Part shown: in pieces, positions 1-39,095 of the stretch
How positions within the stretch are numbered: position 1 is the first letter of the stretch
Layout of the letters: each line of letters opens with the position of its first letter
Assembly: GCA_028583405.1 (NCBI GenBank)
Contig: CM053260.1
Span: 30,275,762-30,339,761 of the forward strand
Source: Pogonophryne albipinna
Taxonomy: Eukaryota; Chordata; Actinopteri; Perciformes; Artedidraconidae
Direction: 5' to 3'
Length of the DNA: 64,000 nucleotides
Translations under genes and position numbers: made by a program
The notes under the pieces: model-generated
Database searches by the model: none
Told to the model about the DNA's origin: nothing
Seen by the model: the letters and a program-made list of their open reading frames with translations, nothing else

Positions 1-89
1 TCTTCCTTCTCTCTGTCTATACCTGTGTACTCTCATGTTCCGATTAACCCAGCTTCCCCAAATGTCTTTCTTTTTGGTGTCTATATACG

Positions 90-620
90 CTGGGATCCGG
101 AGTCATGGATGATCCTGCGGTCCTGTGTCCTGGATCGCGAGCCCTGGATCTTGAGTCGTGGCTGTGGTCCTGGATCATAGGTCCTGGATGGATATCCTCG
201 TGGATTCATCTTCCTATTATGCACACATGCATTTCCAAACATTTGGACTACCTATGTTGCAAATGTATTATCTTTTCAATTTACACACGGCATCTATTGC
301 ACGTCTGTCCGTCCTGGGAGAGGGATCCCTCCTCTGTTGCTCTCCCTGAGGTTTCTCCCATGTTCCCTTTAAACTGTGGGTATTCTCCGGAAGTTTTCCT
401 TGTACGATGTGAGGGTCTAAGGTCAGAGGGTCTAAGGACAGAGGGTCTGAGGACAGAGGGTCTGAGGACAGAGGGTCTGAGGACAGAGGGTCTAAGGACA
501 GAGGGTCTAAGGACAGAGGGTGTCGTATTGTCATACTGATATTCTGTACAAACTGTGAAGACCACTGAGACAAATGTAACATTTGTGATATTGGGCTATA
601 TAAATAAACATTGATTGATT
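90..620 (+). repeat. teleost dispersed repeat, copy 1, with internal 15-bp minisatellite
   Basis: This copy has the stretch CCTGGGAGAGGGATCCCTCC and ends in ATAAACATTGATTGATTG, a common tail of fish interspersed repeats. The same sequence recurs at 27895-28346 (same strand) and 46830-47230 (opposite strand). At 411-527 the unit GAGGGTCTAAGGACA is repeated about seven times; the 46.8-kb copy has it only about once. No coding capacity is seen. Confidence 0.7.
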
Positions 621-2280
621 GTTCTCCATTAAGGGCCACGTAAGGGGCGCTTTACCGCTTTTTCTTCATTTAAAGATATCCCAGAAGGCTCTTTTGGATG
701 TCTAATCCAAATGAAGTTTTGCCATGAGTACACCACTGATGGTTCAGTTTTCCGTGACTTTGTCAGAAAGGGGGCTTCAGAAGCACTTCTGAAGAAAAAA
801 GTGGTATTTACAGTTTAATGTGCAGATGTAACTTATAACATGGCGTTGAGTGTAAATATCATGTGCTAACAACATAAACAACAACACCAAAGGTTAATCT
901 TGATCTCACATAAGCAGGTAGGGATGGGTATGACTTTGAGAAAGTACATTTTAAATAAAAAGTGCTGGTTTTACTGGGTCTCATTAGTTAGTGGATAACT
1001 TTATGTATGGTATATTTTTAATGCAAATGGAATAGGCTATAAAGCCACAGAGAAAGTGTCTGTTGCCTGTGTTAGTTCCTCTCTCTGCTGCCTGTCACTG
1101 AATCCGGTAACAATGGTCGAATGTGAAACATGAGCGGGGAAGATTGTGTTTCCTCGTCTGCTTGACAAACCAGCGACAGACCCACAGAGAGGAGCTTTTA
1201 CTGCTTTGTGTGTTCCTTCAAGTGTATCAATAACGCTCAGACCATTAGTTCTAGGTCTTTTTCAAATCTACTATAAAGGAAACGGTTGCAACATTGTTAT
1301 ATATTCATGTTCCTAACAATGCCACAGTTAAGCAGCATTCAGAGCCAAAGATCTACGTTCCCTGTGCCTTGTTTCAGACGTGACTCCCAATCAAAGAAAT
1401 GTTCTCTGGAAACTGATGTCATTCCTCACTGTCTTCCACCTGCAGAAACATGAGGATGTATGGGTAATGAATGGCTGGCATTCAGCCACAATATTTGTTT
1501 CTGCACAGCAGTTATATTTATCATATCGTAACACTCAACTAGGGTGCCCAGGATGAGGAGAGTCTCACACGTAGTGCCGCTTTACATCATTCACCCCTTT
1601 GCGCGATTCAAAAGAAACGTTGGCATGTATCACAAACACTCTCTGGGACTCACCCTCTACCGGCTACACCCATAATTAAACACATTTCCAGACTTTCTTG
1701 ATCGATTGACACGGCTGATCTCTTGTTTTTTTTCATGAAAGCCATTGGATTAAAGCCAAGTTTAGATCAGAAATGATACACCCTGGTTTTGACAAAGTCT
1801 GGGCTTTGATGTGCAGTAAAGACAACAAACCTGTTCACCTGTAACCACGACAAACCGAGAAAAACATCCAGGCCACGAGTGCAGGGCAAACCAGTAACCA
1901 GGTACTGACGTTTAGCGCTGTGGTTTAGGGTGTCATTGTTTTGGGAGATTCCTTTCTAGGTGAGACGAGTAATGTTTGGCAGAAGTAAACAGGACACCTA
2001 AAACACACTGACTCCGGCACCGTTTTAGCTTTCCTGACGTCATTTTAAAGCTGATATTAGGGATCTTAAAATACTCTAAGACAGGTACGATGTTCATTAA
2101 TGCAAGACACAGAATCCCCCCAGCATGTAACTGGTCTGGTGGGACCAAACTTTAATTTTGTTTGTTTCCTTCACATAAAAACACCTTCTGTCTCAGCATT
2201 TGTCTGGATTATTGATAGATTTCTGTGCAGTGACATAAATGTACAGTCCAGTTTTAGGTACGTTGGGTTTGGTTCATTGG
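621..2280. other. no recognised feature
   Basis: AT-rich, apparently unique sequence downstream of fam83c. Open frames are short and show no recognisable protein. Confidence 0.5.
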
Positions 2281-2640
2281 ATAAGATAAGATAAGATAAT
2301 ATAAAGCTTTATTGTCTCCCTTAGGAGAAATTTGTCTTGGGCAGAAACAAACAGGTACAGCACTTTCCCTATTGCACATATCCCTATTGCACATACATAA
2401 TCAAATATTGCACTTTCCCTATTGTATTTTTACATAAATCAAATATTGCACGTTCCCTACTGTATTCATACACAAATCAATATTGCACTTCCCTATTGCA
2501 CCTATGCATAGTGTCCGTCAAATTGCACATATCCCTATTGTGTCCATACCTATTTACACATAATGCACTTCCCCTATTTAACCTTCTCGATTGCACAAAC
2601 TACACTGTAAACATTGCACCTCCCAACAACTCCTAACCTG
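2281..2640 (-). repeat. LINE-like 3' tail (minus) with degenerate ATTGCAC repeats
   Basis: The segment starts with (GATAA)n and reads, on the minus strand, GGGAGACAATAAAGC followed by (TTATC)n. This is the usual 3' end of fish non-LTR elements. It merges into a degenerate series of CCCTATTGCACATATC-like units up to about 2640. A similar tail in plus orientation is at 46290-46440. Confidence 0.45.
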
Positions 2641-2954
2641 CTCCATTGTTCATGTATCTGTCACATTGTTCTTTGTTTGGCCTGCGACAAATCCCCCTGG
2701 GCTGGATTTCCTGACAGGAAAACATACAGTGCAGACGCTCCGGGGGGGAAAGGTAGTCTCAAGTCCAGCAAAACATCCTTGTTTCAATGAACATAAGAAA
2801 GCATAAGATGGATGGTCTTGGCAACACTCATTCGTCGTTCATGAGGATCGATTATCTCCGAAGTGATTTATAGATACAAAAGAACGATTATTGTATGGAT
2901 GCTGACAGGTGCAAACGTGTTACAACGGCTTAAAACTCTTCCATCAGGAGAAAC

Positions 2955-3600
2955 TCGCTTCAAAAACGATGCAGATATAAAAAGATGTTCCTGTGCTCAT
3001 GAAGAAACATCTTCAGCAACTTGAGGAGACATGCAGCGTTTACTAAAAGCTGCAGAAACCAAACGCTGAAGAAGCTCAAAACACAACGGAGACCAGGGGA
3101 CACTAAAGAGTGAAGCACACAGCTGGGAGACCAGGGGACACTAAAGAGTGATGCACACAGCTGGAGACCAGGGGACACTAAAGAGTGACACACACAGCTG
3201 GAGACCAGGGGACACTAAAGAGTGACGCACCCAGCTGGGAGACCAGGGGACACTAAAGAGTGACACACACTGCTGGGAGACCAGGGGACACTAAAGAGTG
3301 ACGCACCCAGCTGGGAGACCAGGGGACACTAAAGAGTGACGCACACAGCTGGGAGACCAGGGGACACTAAAGAGTGACGCACACAGCTGGGAGACCAGGG
3401 GACAGTCACACTAAAGGGTGACGCACACAGCTGGGAGACCAGGGGACACAAAAGAGTGACGCACACAGCTGGAGACCAGGGGACACTAAAGAGTGACACA
3501 CACAGCTGGGACACCAGGGGACACTAAAGAGTGACGCACACAGCTGGGACGGAGCGCTTGGTGACGTTCAGGATTATAAAGCTGAACAACTGTCTCTGTT
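2955..3600 (+). repeat. dispersed repeat with 38/39-bp minisatellite, copy 1
   Basis: The left flank (2955-3085) is shared with 20585-20755. The array at 3087-3552 repeats GGAGACCAGGGGACACTAAA plus GAGTGACGCACACAGCTG about 12 times, with a 38/39-bp alternation from one extra G. The right flank GGATTATAAAGCTG is shared with the copy ending near 30830. Confidence 0.8.
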
Positions 3601-5027
3601 GTTGGAAACATACCTAAAATGTTTGATGGTGTTATTTTAACAATGTGGTCACATGACTCCTGATGTTACTGTAGATCTGCTGTAAGCTAGCTAGCTAACG
3701 TAGCTAACCTAGTAGTGATTTCAGATAGACTGACTAACAGTTATGAGACAGACTATCTCTGACAGATCGGACTAACCAGAAGTGAGAAAAGGGGCGGGGC
3801 TACACAAGGTGAATAGACAGACATTTTCAACCTTTACTAACCCTGTTACTTTTGTTTCCAGATAAAAAAACATCAACCAAAACAGCTCTTATTTTTTATT
3901 ATTAAATCCACAATTGTTCATCTTACAAATTAAGAACAACTTTTAAACACAAAAAGTTCACATTCTCAAGTATATGACACCGTGAAAAATAAAATACCAT
4001 AAACAAGAAGTTTATTAAGAAGTGTTTCTATAACGGTAACCCAAATTCCTGATAGTCTGTAAGTGTATTATATACAACGTTATATACATTAGCCGTAAAA
4101 AGAAGAGACAAAGATGCCTGCAGATTGACGGCTGATTGGAGTAAAAACAATGTAAACACATATATTACAATTATAGATCGCTATCAATCGTTATTGCTCA
4201 GGAGACACCAGTAAAAATCAGTTCTCAATGGCTGCTGCTCCATGCTGAGGAGGAATATGTAGCCCTGTTGTGTTGTGATAAAAAAACTACCTCACCAGCA
4301 CAATTAATCACAAAAAAACTAGAAGAGAACGTAAATAATACAATTAGTTTAAACCGTATCTAAGTATTTACAAATCTACATCTGCTGTGTGTTGTAAACT
4401 AAAAATGCACACATGGGGAAACACATTTAAAGAACATAACAGACATTTAAATGCAATACATTTCATCAAGATATGACCAAACTAATGTCCCAGAATTCCG
4501 AGAATTTACAAATAATATTGTTTTATTTCCTATTGTTTCAAATAGGATTGTGTGTTCCTTTAGTAACACTTGGACATATTATTATTATTATGACTATTAT
4601 GTCATGTGATTGTAAACCTTAAGGCATGATGATTAAGGCACAAGTAATACACTTTAAAACCGGAGTGTTGTAGGAATTATCTAAACCAGAGGTGTCTAAA
4701 CATACAGAAAAATAAACGAAGGGCTCCTCACCGCACATGAGGTATATTGCCTCATAAGTTAAGTTAGAAAAAATCTATCAAATGTAGGTAAATGACGCTT
4801 GATAATTGATACACAAGCTTCCTGCGTGGGCCATATTCCATTATACTTTAGAATGATCCGAGGGCCTGTTACCTTGGTTGCTGATTGGCTAATGGTTACA
4901 CAAGCCAAAAAATCGTTATGACATCATAAAGTGGCCAAAATCTGATCAGCTCATTTTCAGACGAAAATGGATTAGGACAAAAAGTGAGAAAAACTTTTTT
5001 CCTGAAACTTTCAGAGTCTCTTTCCAC
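3601..5027. other. no recognised feature
   Basis: AT-rich sequence with no long frame and no clear repeat. Short GCTAGCTAACGTAGCTAAC motifs occur near 3685. Confidence 0.4.
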
Positions 5028-5325
5028 AGAGGGGACACATGTTGATGTAGAAGAGACATGAAGAAGAGGGGACACATGTTGATGTAGAAGAGACATGAAG
5101 AAGAGGGGACACATGTTGATGTAGAAGAGACATGAAGAAGAGGGGACACATGTTGATGTAGAAGAGACATGAAGAAGAGGGGACACATGTTGATGTAGAA
5201 GAGACATGAAGAAGAGGGGACACATGTTGATGTAGAAGAGACATGAAGAAGAGGGGACACATGTTGATGTAGAAGAGACATGAAGAAGAGGGGACACATG
5301 TTGATGTAGAAGAGACATGAAGAAG
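5028..5325 (+). repeat. 37-bp tandem repeat, eight copies
   Basis: The unit GAGGGGACACATGTTGATGT plus AGAAGAGACATGAAGAA repeats with an exact 37-bp period and almost no divergence, so the array is young. It lies about 660 bp past the fam83c stop codon. Confidence 0.9.
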
Positions 5326-5667
5326 TGGATTTTGCATAATAGGTGACCTTTAACTTCTTAGTTTTTTAAGGTTAAATATCATACCAAAGTAACTGACAAT
5401 GAAAGCTGAAATGGAATTTAAAGTCTAACTGAAAGTAAAAATGAGTTGGTCTTCAAACTCCGAGACTTCGAACGTTTGAGGTCAAAATCGTTAATAGTTA
5501 TATTATTTTCTGATGTGAGAGTGCCCTAGTGAATTCTAGTTTTCTGTTAATGTGTGGGAGGGCACTGAAAATGTGCACTTAGTGATGCTACACACATAAA
5601 AACTGATCTTCACAGCTGTAGAAAAGTTTACCTAAAAGACTTCATAATACAAACGGTGAAAATTGAC

Positions 5668-5728
5668 TTTAATTGCATCACCTGGATTGTTTATAAGTGT
5701 ACAACTGTGTGGAAAACCCTCCTTTAAT
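5668..5728 (-). terminator. candidate fam83c polyadenylation signals (ATTAAA)
   Basis: On the minus strand, ATTAAA hexamers sit at 5723-5728 and 5668-5673, about 260-320 nt past the stop. No AATAAA is present between the stop codon and about 4530. The assignment is weak because the 3' UTR runs through a dispersed repeat. Confidence 0.25.
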
Positions 5729-5950
5729 CCCTGAGTGTATTAGAGAGAAAGGCACCTCAAAGCGCTCTTTACATATACAAGTCATCAATCACCCATTGAC
5801 ACACATTCATTCATTGCAAGGTGATCAGGAAGATTCAAACACACTGCTCACAATCAGGAGCATTTGGGGATGTCAATATCTTGCTCTAAAACACAACAAA
5901 GGGCGAAGTACAGACCTTCTGATTGGTAGACGAAGAGACGCCGGAGGAAT
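5700..5950 (+). repeat. eroded teleost dispersed repeat in the fam83c 3' region
   Basis: It holds AAAGCGCTCTTTACATATAC, CACCCATTGACACACATTCA and GACCTTCTGATTGGTAGACG. These are hallmarks of a repeat common in fish genomes, recalled from memory. An 88-codon open frame across it (5697-5963) is a by-product and not a gene. Confidence 0.45.
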
Positions 5951-5989
5951 GAAAAGGGTTTGAAAAAAACAACTACATTTGTTCCCAGT

Positions 5990-33540
<27,551 letters not shown>

Positions 33541-33569
33541 GATTCAGACCTGATTAAAAAATCCTCAAA

Positions 33570-33672
33570 CTAGTCCATGAAATAAAGCGTCTCTACGCGC
33601 ATTGTTGCAACAGAGGAGACATCAGGACAAATGAAAGCAGCCCAGAATAAACTACACCGCTCCTGAAAACAT
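33570..33672 (-). promoter_or_regulatory. cluster of upstream ORFs in the fam83c 5' leader
   Basis: Downstream of the predicted start site and before the main ATG are three short uORFs, each closed before the coding start: 33652-33672 (6 codons plus stop), 33593-33622 (9 codons plus stop) and 33570-33602 (10 codons plus stop, with a second in-frame ATG). All three would lower translation from the main ATG if the leader is as predicted. Confidence 0.45.
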
Positions 33673-33724
33673 GTTTTGAAGCCTCTAAAGTAGCTCTCCC
33701 TCCGCGCGGACACTCTTTAGAGTG

Positions 33725-33732
33725 CTTTTATA
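33725..33732 (-). promoter_or_regulatory. TATA box of fam83c (TATAAAAG)
   Basis: A perfect TATAAAAG on the minus strand lies 185 nt upstream of the fam83c start codon. It predicts a start site near 33697 and a 5' UTR of about 157 nt inside exon 1. The nearby sequence is CpG-richer than the surroundings. This is a sequence prediction without transcript support. Confidence 0.6.
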
Positions 33733-33836
33733 TTCTGTCCCGGGTTATAGAAGCGCTTTTAATCCAAAGGAAGGAGTTTTTCCTCCGAGGCTGTAATGGT
33801 CCTCGCTTCTCTAGTTCCCTGTCATGTCTCCGCAGC

Positions 33837-33860
33837 TGTGTGTGTGTGTGTGTGTGTGTG
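33837..33860 (+). repeat. short (TG)n upstream of the fam83c promoter
   Basis: About 12 TG units, roughly 110 bp upstream of the TATA box. Confidence 0.9.
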
Positions 33861-34140
33861 AGAGTTGTGTGTTCCCTCTCACCTGTTGCTACCTGTCCTG
33901 TGATTGGTCCCCAGCTGGGAGAGAGTCTCCTCCCCCTCCCCTCCTCCCTCCTCCCCCTTACCATCTTATCTCTCCAGTTTGCAACATATATGCTACTTCC
34001 GGTAAATATTTCAAAAATAAAGGTCCCATGCGAGCCAGCACATCCGTATTGATAGTGTTTTATTTTTTAAGATCTGACATTTATCAATAATGCTGCTGGG
34101 TTTGTTTCGACAATATATTTTTGATACACGAAAATAAATC

Positions 34141-37100
34141 CTCTCCTGCTGATGTTCAGGTGTATATCAGTATGTAGTGTCTCTACTTTAAAGAGTCCTC
34201 TCCTGTTGATGTTCAGGTGTATATCAGTATGTAGTGTCTCTACTTTAAAGAGTCCTCTCCTGCTGATGTTCAGGTGTATATCAGTATGTAGTGTCTCTAC
34301 TTTAAAGAGTCCTCTCCTCCTGATGTTCAGGTGTATATCAGTATGTAGTGTCTCTACTTTAAAGAGTCCTCTCCTGCTGATGTTCAGGTGTATATCAGTA
34401 TGTAGTGTCTCTACTTTAAAGAGTCCTCTCCTGCTGATGTTCAGGTGTATATCAGTATGTAGTGTCTCTACTTTAAAGAGTCCTCTCCTGCTGATGTTCA
34501 GGTGTATATCAGTATGTAGCGTCTCTACTTTAAAGAGTCCTCTCCTGCTGATGTTCAGGTGTATATCAGTATGTAGTGTCTCTACTTTAAAGAGTCCTCT
34601 CCTGCTGATGTTAAGGTGTATATCAGTATGTAGTGTCTCTACTTTAAAGAGTCCTCTCCTGCTGATGTTCAGGTGTATATCAGTATGTAGTGTCTCTACT
34701 TTAAAGAGTCCTCTCCTGCTGATGTTCAGGTGTATATCAGTATGTAGTGTCTCTACTTTAAAGAGTCCTCTCCTGCTGATGTTAAGGTGTATATCAGTAT
34801 GTAGTGTCTCTACTTTAAAGAGTCCTCTCCTGCTGATGTTCAGGTGTATATCAGTATGTAGTGTCTCTACTTTAAAGAGTCCTCTGCTGCTGATGTTCAG
34901 GTGTATATCAGTATGTAGTGTCTCTACTTTAAAGAGTCCTCTCCTGCTGATGTTCAGGTGTATATCAGTATGTAGTGTCTCTACTTTAAAGAGTCCTCTC
35001 CTGCTGATGTTAAGGTGTATATCAGTATGTAGTGTCTCTACTTTAAAGAGTCCTCTCCTGCTGATGTTCAGGTGTATATCAGTATGTAGTGTCTCTACTT
35101 TAAAGAGTCCTCTCCTGCTGATGTTCAGGTGTATATCAGTATGTAGTGTCTCTACTTTAAAGAGTCCTCTCCTGCTGATGTTAAGGTGTATATCAGTATG
35201 TAGTGCCTCTACTTTAAAGAGTCCTCTCCTGCTGATGTTCAGGTGTATATCAGTACGTAGTGTCTCTACTTTAAAGAGTCCTCTCCTGCTGATGTTCAGG
35301 TGTATATCAGTATGTAGTGTCTCTACTTTAAAGAGTCCTCTCCTGTTGATGTTCAGGTGTATATCAGTACGTAGTGTCTCTACTTTAAAGAGTCCTCTCC
35401 TGCTGATGTTCAGGTGTATATCAGTATGTAGTGTCTCTACTTTAAAGAGTCCTCTCCTGCTGATGTTCAGGTGTATATCTGTATGTAGTGTCTTTACTTT
35501 AAAGAGTCCTCTCCTGCTGATGTTCAGGTGTATATCAGTATGTAGTGTCTCTACTTTAAAGAGTCCTCTCCTGCTGATGTTCAGGTGTATATCAGTATGT
35601 AGTGTCTCTACTTTAAAGAGTCCTCTCCTGCTGATGTTCAGGTGTATATCAGTATGTAGTGTCTCTACTTTAAAGAGTCCTCTCCTCCTGATGTTCAGGT
35701 GTATATCAGTATGTAGTGTCTCTACTTTAAAGAGTCCTCTCCTGCTGATGTTCAGGTGTATATCAGTATGTAGTGTCTCTACTTTAAAGAGTCCTCTCCT
35801 GCTGATGTTCAGGTGTATATCAGTATGTAGTGTCTCTACTTTAAAGAGTCCTCTCCTGCTGATGTTCAGGTGTATATCAGTATGTAGCGTCTCTACTTTA
35901 AAGAGTCCTCTCCTGCTGATGTTCAGGTGTATATCAGTATGTAGTGTCTCTACTTTAAAGAGTCCTCTCCTGCTGATGTTAAGGTGTATATCAGTATGTA
36001 GTGTCTCTACTTTAAAGAGTCCTCTCCTGCTGATGTTCAGGTGTATATCAGTATGTAGTGTCTCTACTTTAAAGAGTCCTCTCCTGCTGATGTTCAGGTG
36101 TATATCAGTATGTAGTGTCTCTACTTTAAAGAGTCCTCTCCTGCTGATGTTAAGGTGTATATCAGTATGTAGTGTCTCTACTTTAAAGAGTCCTCTCCTG
36201 CTGATGTTCAGGTGTATATCAGTATGTAGTGTCTCTACTTTAAAGAGTCCTCTGCTGCTGATGTTCAGGTGTATATCAGTATGTAGTGTCTCTACTTTAA
36301 AGAGTCCTCTCCTGCTGATGTTCAGGTGTATATCAGTATGTAGTGTCTCTACTTTAAAGAGTCCTCTCCTGCTGATGTTAAGGTGTATATCAGTATGTAG
36401 TGTCTCTACTTTAAAGAGTCCTCTCCTGCTGATGTTCAGGTGTATATCAGTATGTAGTGTCTCTACTTTAAAGAGTCCTCTCCTGCTGATGTTCAGGTGT
36501 ATATCAGTATGTAGTGTCTCTACTTTAAAGAGTCCTCTCCTGCTGATGTTAAGGTGTATATCAGTATGTAGTGCCTCTACTTTAAAGAGTCCTCTCCTGC
36601 TGATGTTCAGGTGTATATCAGTACGTAGTGTCTCTACTTTAAAGAGTCCTCTCCTGCTGATGTTCAGGTGTATATCAGTATGTAGTGTCTCTACTTTAAA
36701 GAGTCCTCTCCTGTTGATGTTCAGGTGTATATCAGTACGTAGTGTCTCTACTTTAAAGAGTCCTCTCCTGCTGATGTTCAGGTGTATATCAGTATGTAGT
36801 GTCTCTACTTTAAAGAGTCCTCTCCTGCTGATGTTCAGGTGTATATCTGTATGTAGTGTCTTTACTTTAAAGAGTCCTCTCCTGCTGATGTTCAGGTGTA
36901 TATCAGTATGTAGTGTCTCTACTTTAAAGAGTCCTCTCCTGCTGATGTTCAGGTGTATATCAGTATGTAGTGTCTCTACTTTAAAGAGTCCTCTCCTGCT
37001 GATGTTCAGGTGTATATCAGTATGTAGTGTCTCTACTTTAAAGAGTCCTCTCCTGCTGATGTTCAGGTGTATATCAGCATGTAGTGTCTCTACTTTAAAG

Positions 37101-37192
37101 AGTCCTCTCCTGCTGATGTTCAGGTGTATATCAGCATGTAGTGTCTATACTTTAAAGAGTCCTCTCCTGCTGATCTTCAGGTGTATATCGCA
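34141..37192 (+). repeat. 57-bp minisatellite upstream of fam83c, about 53 copies
   Basis: Same 57-bp unit as in intron 1 but in the opposite orientation. Because 57 is a multiple of three and one frame lacks stops, the array carries a 1015-codon open frame (34152-37199) made of a 19-residue repeat. Variants are not confined to synonymous sites, so I treat it as non-coding. Unit variants recur with an offset of 1368 bp, which is 24 units. Confidence 0.95.
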
Positions 37193-37193
37193 G

Positions 37194-37990
37194 GACTAAG
37201 TTCCGTACTTTGTGTATATTTTGTGATATTCGATTCAGAACAAACGACTGCAATCCATCCCACTTAATGCACAATAAAAGACACTTTATAAAGATATATT
37301 GTATAGCTGTGCTTTAGTAAAATATACAATAAACAGTTTTATAAAATATATCAACCTTTAAATCTTGTTTATGGCTCAACGTTTGCTTATTTTCAGGTGT
37401 AACGAATTCTGTGCTTTTATTTTGAAGGCAGCATTGCCTGACTTCCGGTTCTTCAGCGAGTCTGTTAGCAGAGCTGCCCTTTCTTTCCCAAAAGCAAAAA
37501 GCAACTCTGTCAGATCACTGTGATGTGTTATGGATCATAGTGGAAGACATGTTAGGACATATGTGATGAAATATGAAGACAAATGGCCAGAAACAGAATA
37601 TGAAAAGGTCTCTTTGTTCCACTTCCTGTTCCTGTTGCAGCTCCTTCAACATGAGATGTGGTTGATCACTAATATTATATAACAATATCTAGATGTATCA
37701 ATATAATCAAGAACAAATAAGGATAAGTTTGCATGTCAATGTTGATTTAATGTTTTTTTTCTTGATTTATTTGCTGAAATGTCTCTATGGCTGATCCTTT
37801 TGACTTTTAACAGATCATCTTTAGATGAAATATGTTAGTAAACACAGCTATGTTTTCTCTGCCTCTCTTTGATCAACGATGTGAAATATGAAACCCTCCC
37901 CCTCTCTCTCCTCCCCCGGGAGTATCTCTCTCTGGGAGCATGTTACATGGACGCTTTTCTCCTAGTTTATCGAAGAGCTCCTTACGGAGC
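37194..37990. other. no recognised feature
   Basis: AT-rich intergenic sequence upstream of fam83c. Confidence 0.4.
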
Positions 37991-37993
37991 TTA

Positions 37994-38309
37994 CACACGG
38001 CCGTGTGCGTTGAAGTTTGCCGGCGGGCGTGTCTGAAGCTCGACCAACAACCAATCACCTGAATCTCCCGCCCCTGACACACAAGCAGCGGTTTGATTGG
38101 CTAGAGCTTGTACTGGCATATGATTTGATTGGCTGAAGCTTCCGTCGAAGCTTGAAAAGTTGAACTTTTCTCAACTTTCAGCGCGAGCAACGGAGGCAAA
38201 GCGCCGCGAAGGAACCACAATGCAGTTCGGCAAAGCGTGACGTCACCCCATTCAAAGTGAATGGAAGCGTCTCCGTTGAAGCACGCGACGCTGCCGTGTG
38301 GACGGGCCG
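37994..38309. mobile_element. MITE (CGGCCCGTCCACAC family), decayed left end
   Basis: It matches the 318-bp elements at 50250-50567 and 54171-54488 along its length but has lost about nine bases of the left terminal repeat. TTA flanks it at 37991-37993 and 38310-38312. Confidence 0.75.
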
Positions 38310-38312
38310 TTA

Positions 38313-39092
38313 TGCTGCGTTCAGACCGGACGCGATGCGAATATTCGTATCGCCCTAGTCGCTCGAGTTTCACCGCGGCTGCCAGCTGTGTTTACTCGCA
38401 TCATTCAAACAAGACGCGCTGGCTCGGGGGCTACAACTACAACAAAATGAACATATTTTACCGTGATTTAATTGTAACACACGTTTCAAAATGATGCCGA
38501 AGTAACAACATACTGATGCCGGTTAGTAAAAACCATGAATTAATGCTTTGACAAGTCTGCAGACAGACGGCAGGCGAAGAACCTTTTAGAATGCTTGTTT
38601 TCTGAATGGAGATCGGGTCGACCAGGCTAAGCTAACGTTGTATATGCTCACTCCACACTCATAACAAACGGCCTACAGACATAAATAAACCAGCGACTGT
38701 ATTCTCCATGACACAGACAGTCTGTGGTTTGTACTGTTTAACTTTTGTCCAGTTTCTGAACAGATATGAGGAGCTGTGAGCTCTGAGTGCTAACTGCTAA
38801 CAGCTAACGGCTGATGTTTTCTGATTGAACATCAGTGACGGCAGGCTGAGATCCTCACCACTGATTGGCTTCCGCGAGAACGCGTCACGTGGATTTGACG
38901 CCCGAGTTGAAAAAATTGAACTCTCCGTTTGACGCGGCACCGTTCAATCGCCTCAATCGGGTGATTCGCGCCGCGTCCACCGCTTCATGCGCGCCGTCGG
39001 AGCGAATTCGCGTCTGATCGCGTCTCTGCATTGACTTTACATGTAATCGCGCCGCCCCCAAACATCGCATCGCGTCCGGTCTGAACGCAGCA
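38313..39092. mobile_element. Harbinger-like MITE, 780 bp
   Basis: Terminal repeats TGCTGCGTTCAGACCGGACG at the left and its mirror at the right, with a 3-bp duplication TTA (38310-38312, 39093-39095). A TWA 3-bp site is typical of PIF/Harbinger elements. The core shares TCTGTTCAGAAAC and the surrounding ~150 bp with 26855-27010 and 10657-10800. No transposase. Confidence 0.8.
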
Positions 39093-39095
39093 TTA

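Noticed and set aside
4896..5337. Open frames of 108-140 codons over the 37-bp array
   Set aside because: Open in several frames because of the repeat; no start context or homology.
5697..5963. 88-codon frame downstream of fam83c
   Set aside because: It lies within a common dispersed repeat in the 3' region, with no recognisable domain.
34152..37199. 1015-codon open frame with a 19-residue repeat
   Set aside because: It exists because the 57-bp period is a multiple of three and one frame has no stop. The same frame appears in the intron 1 array, substitutions change residues freely (F/L, C/R, V/A, S/F), and no promoter, splice or domain evidence supports it.
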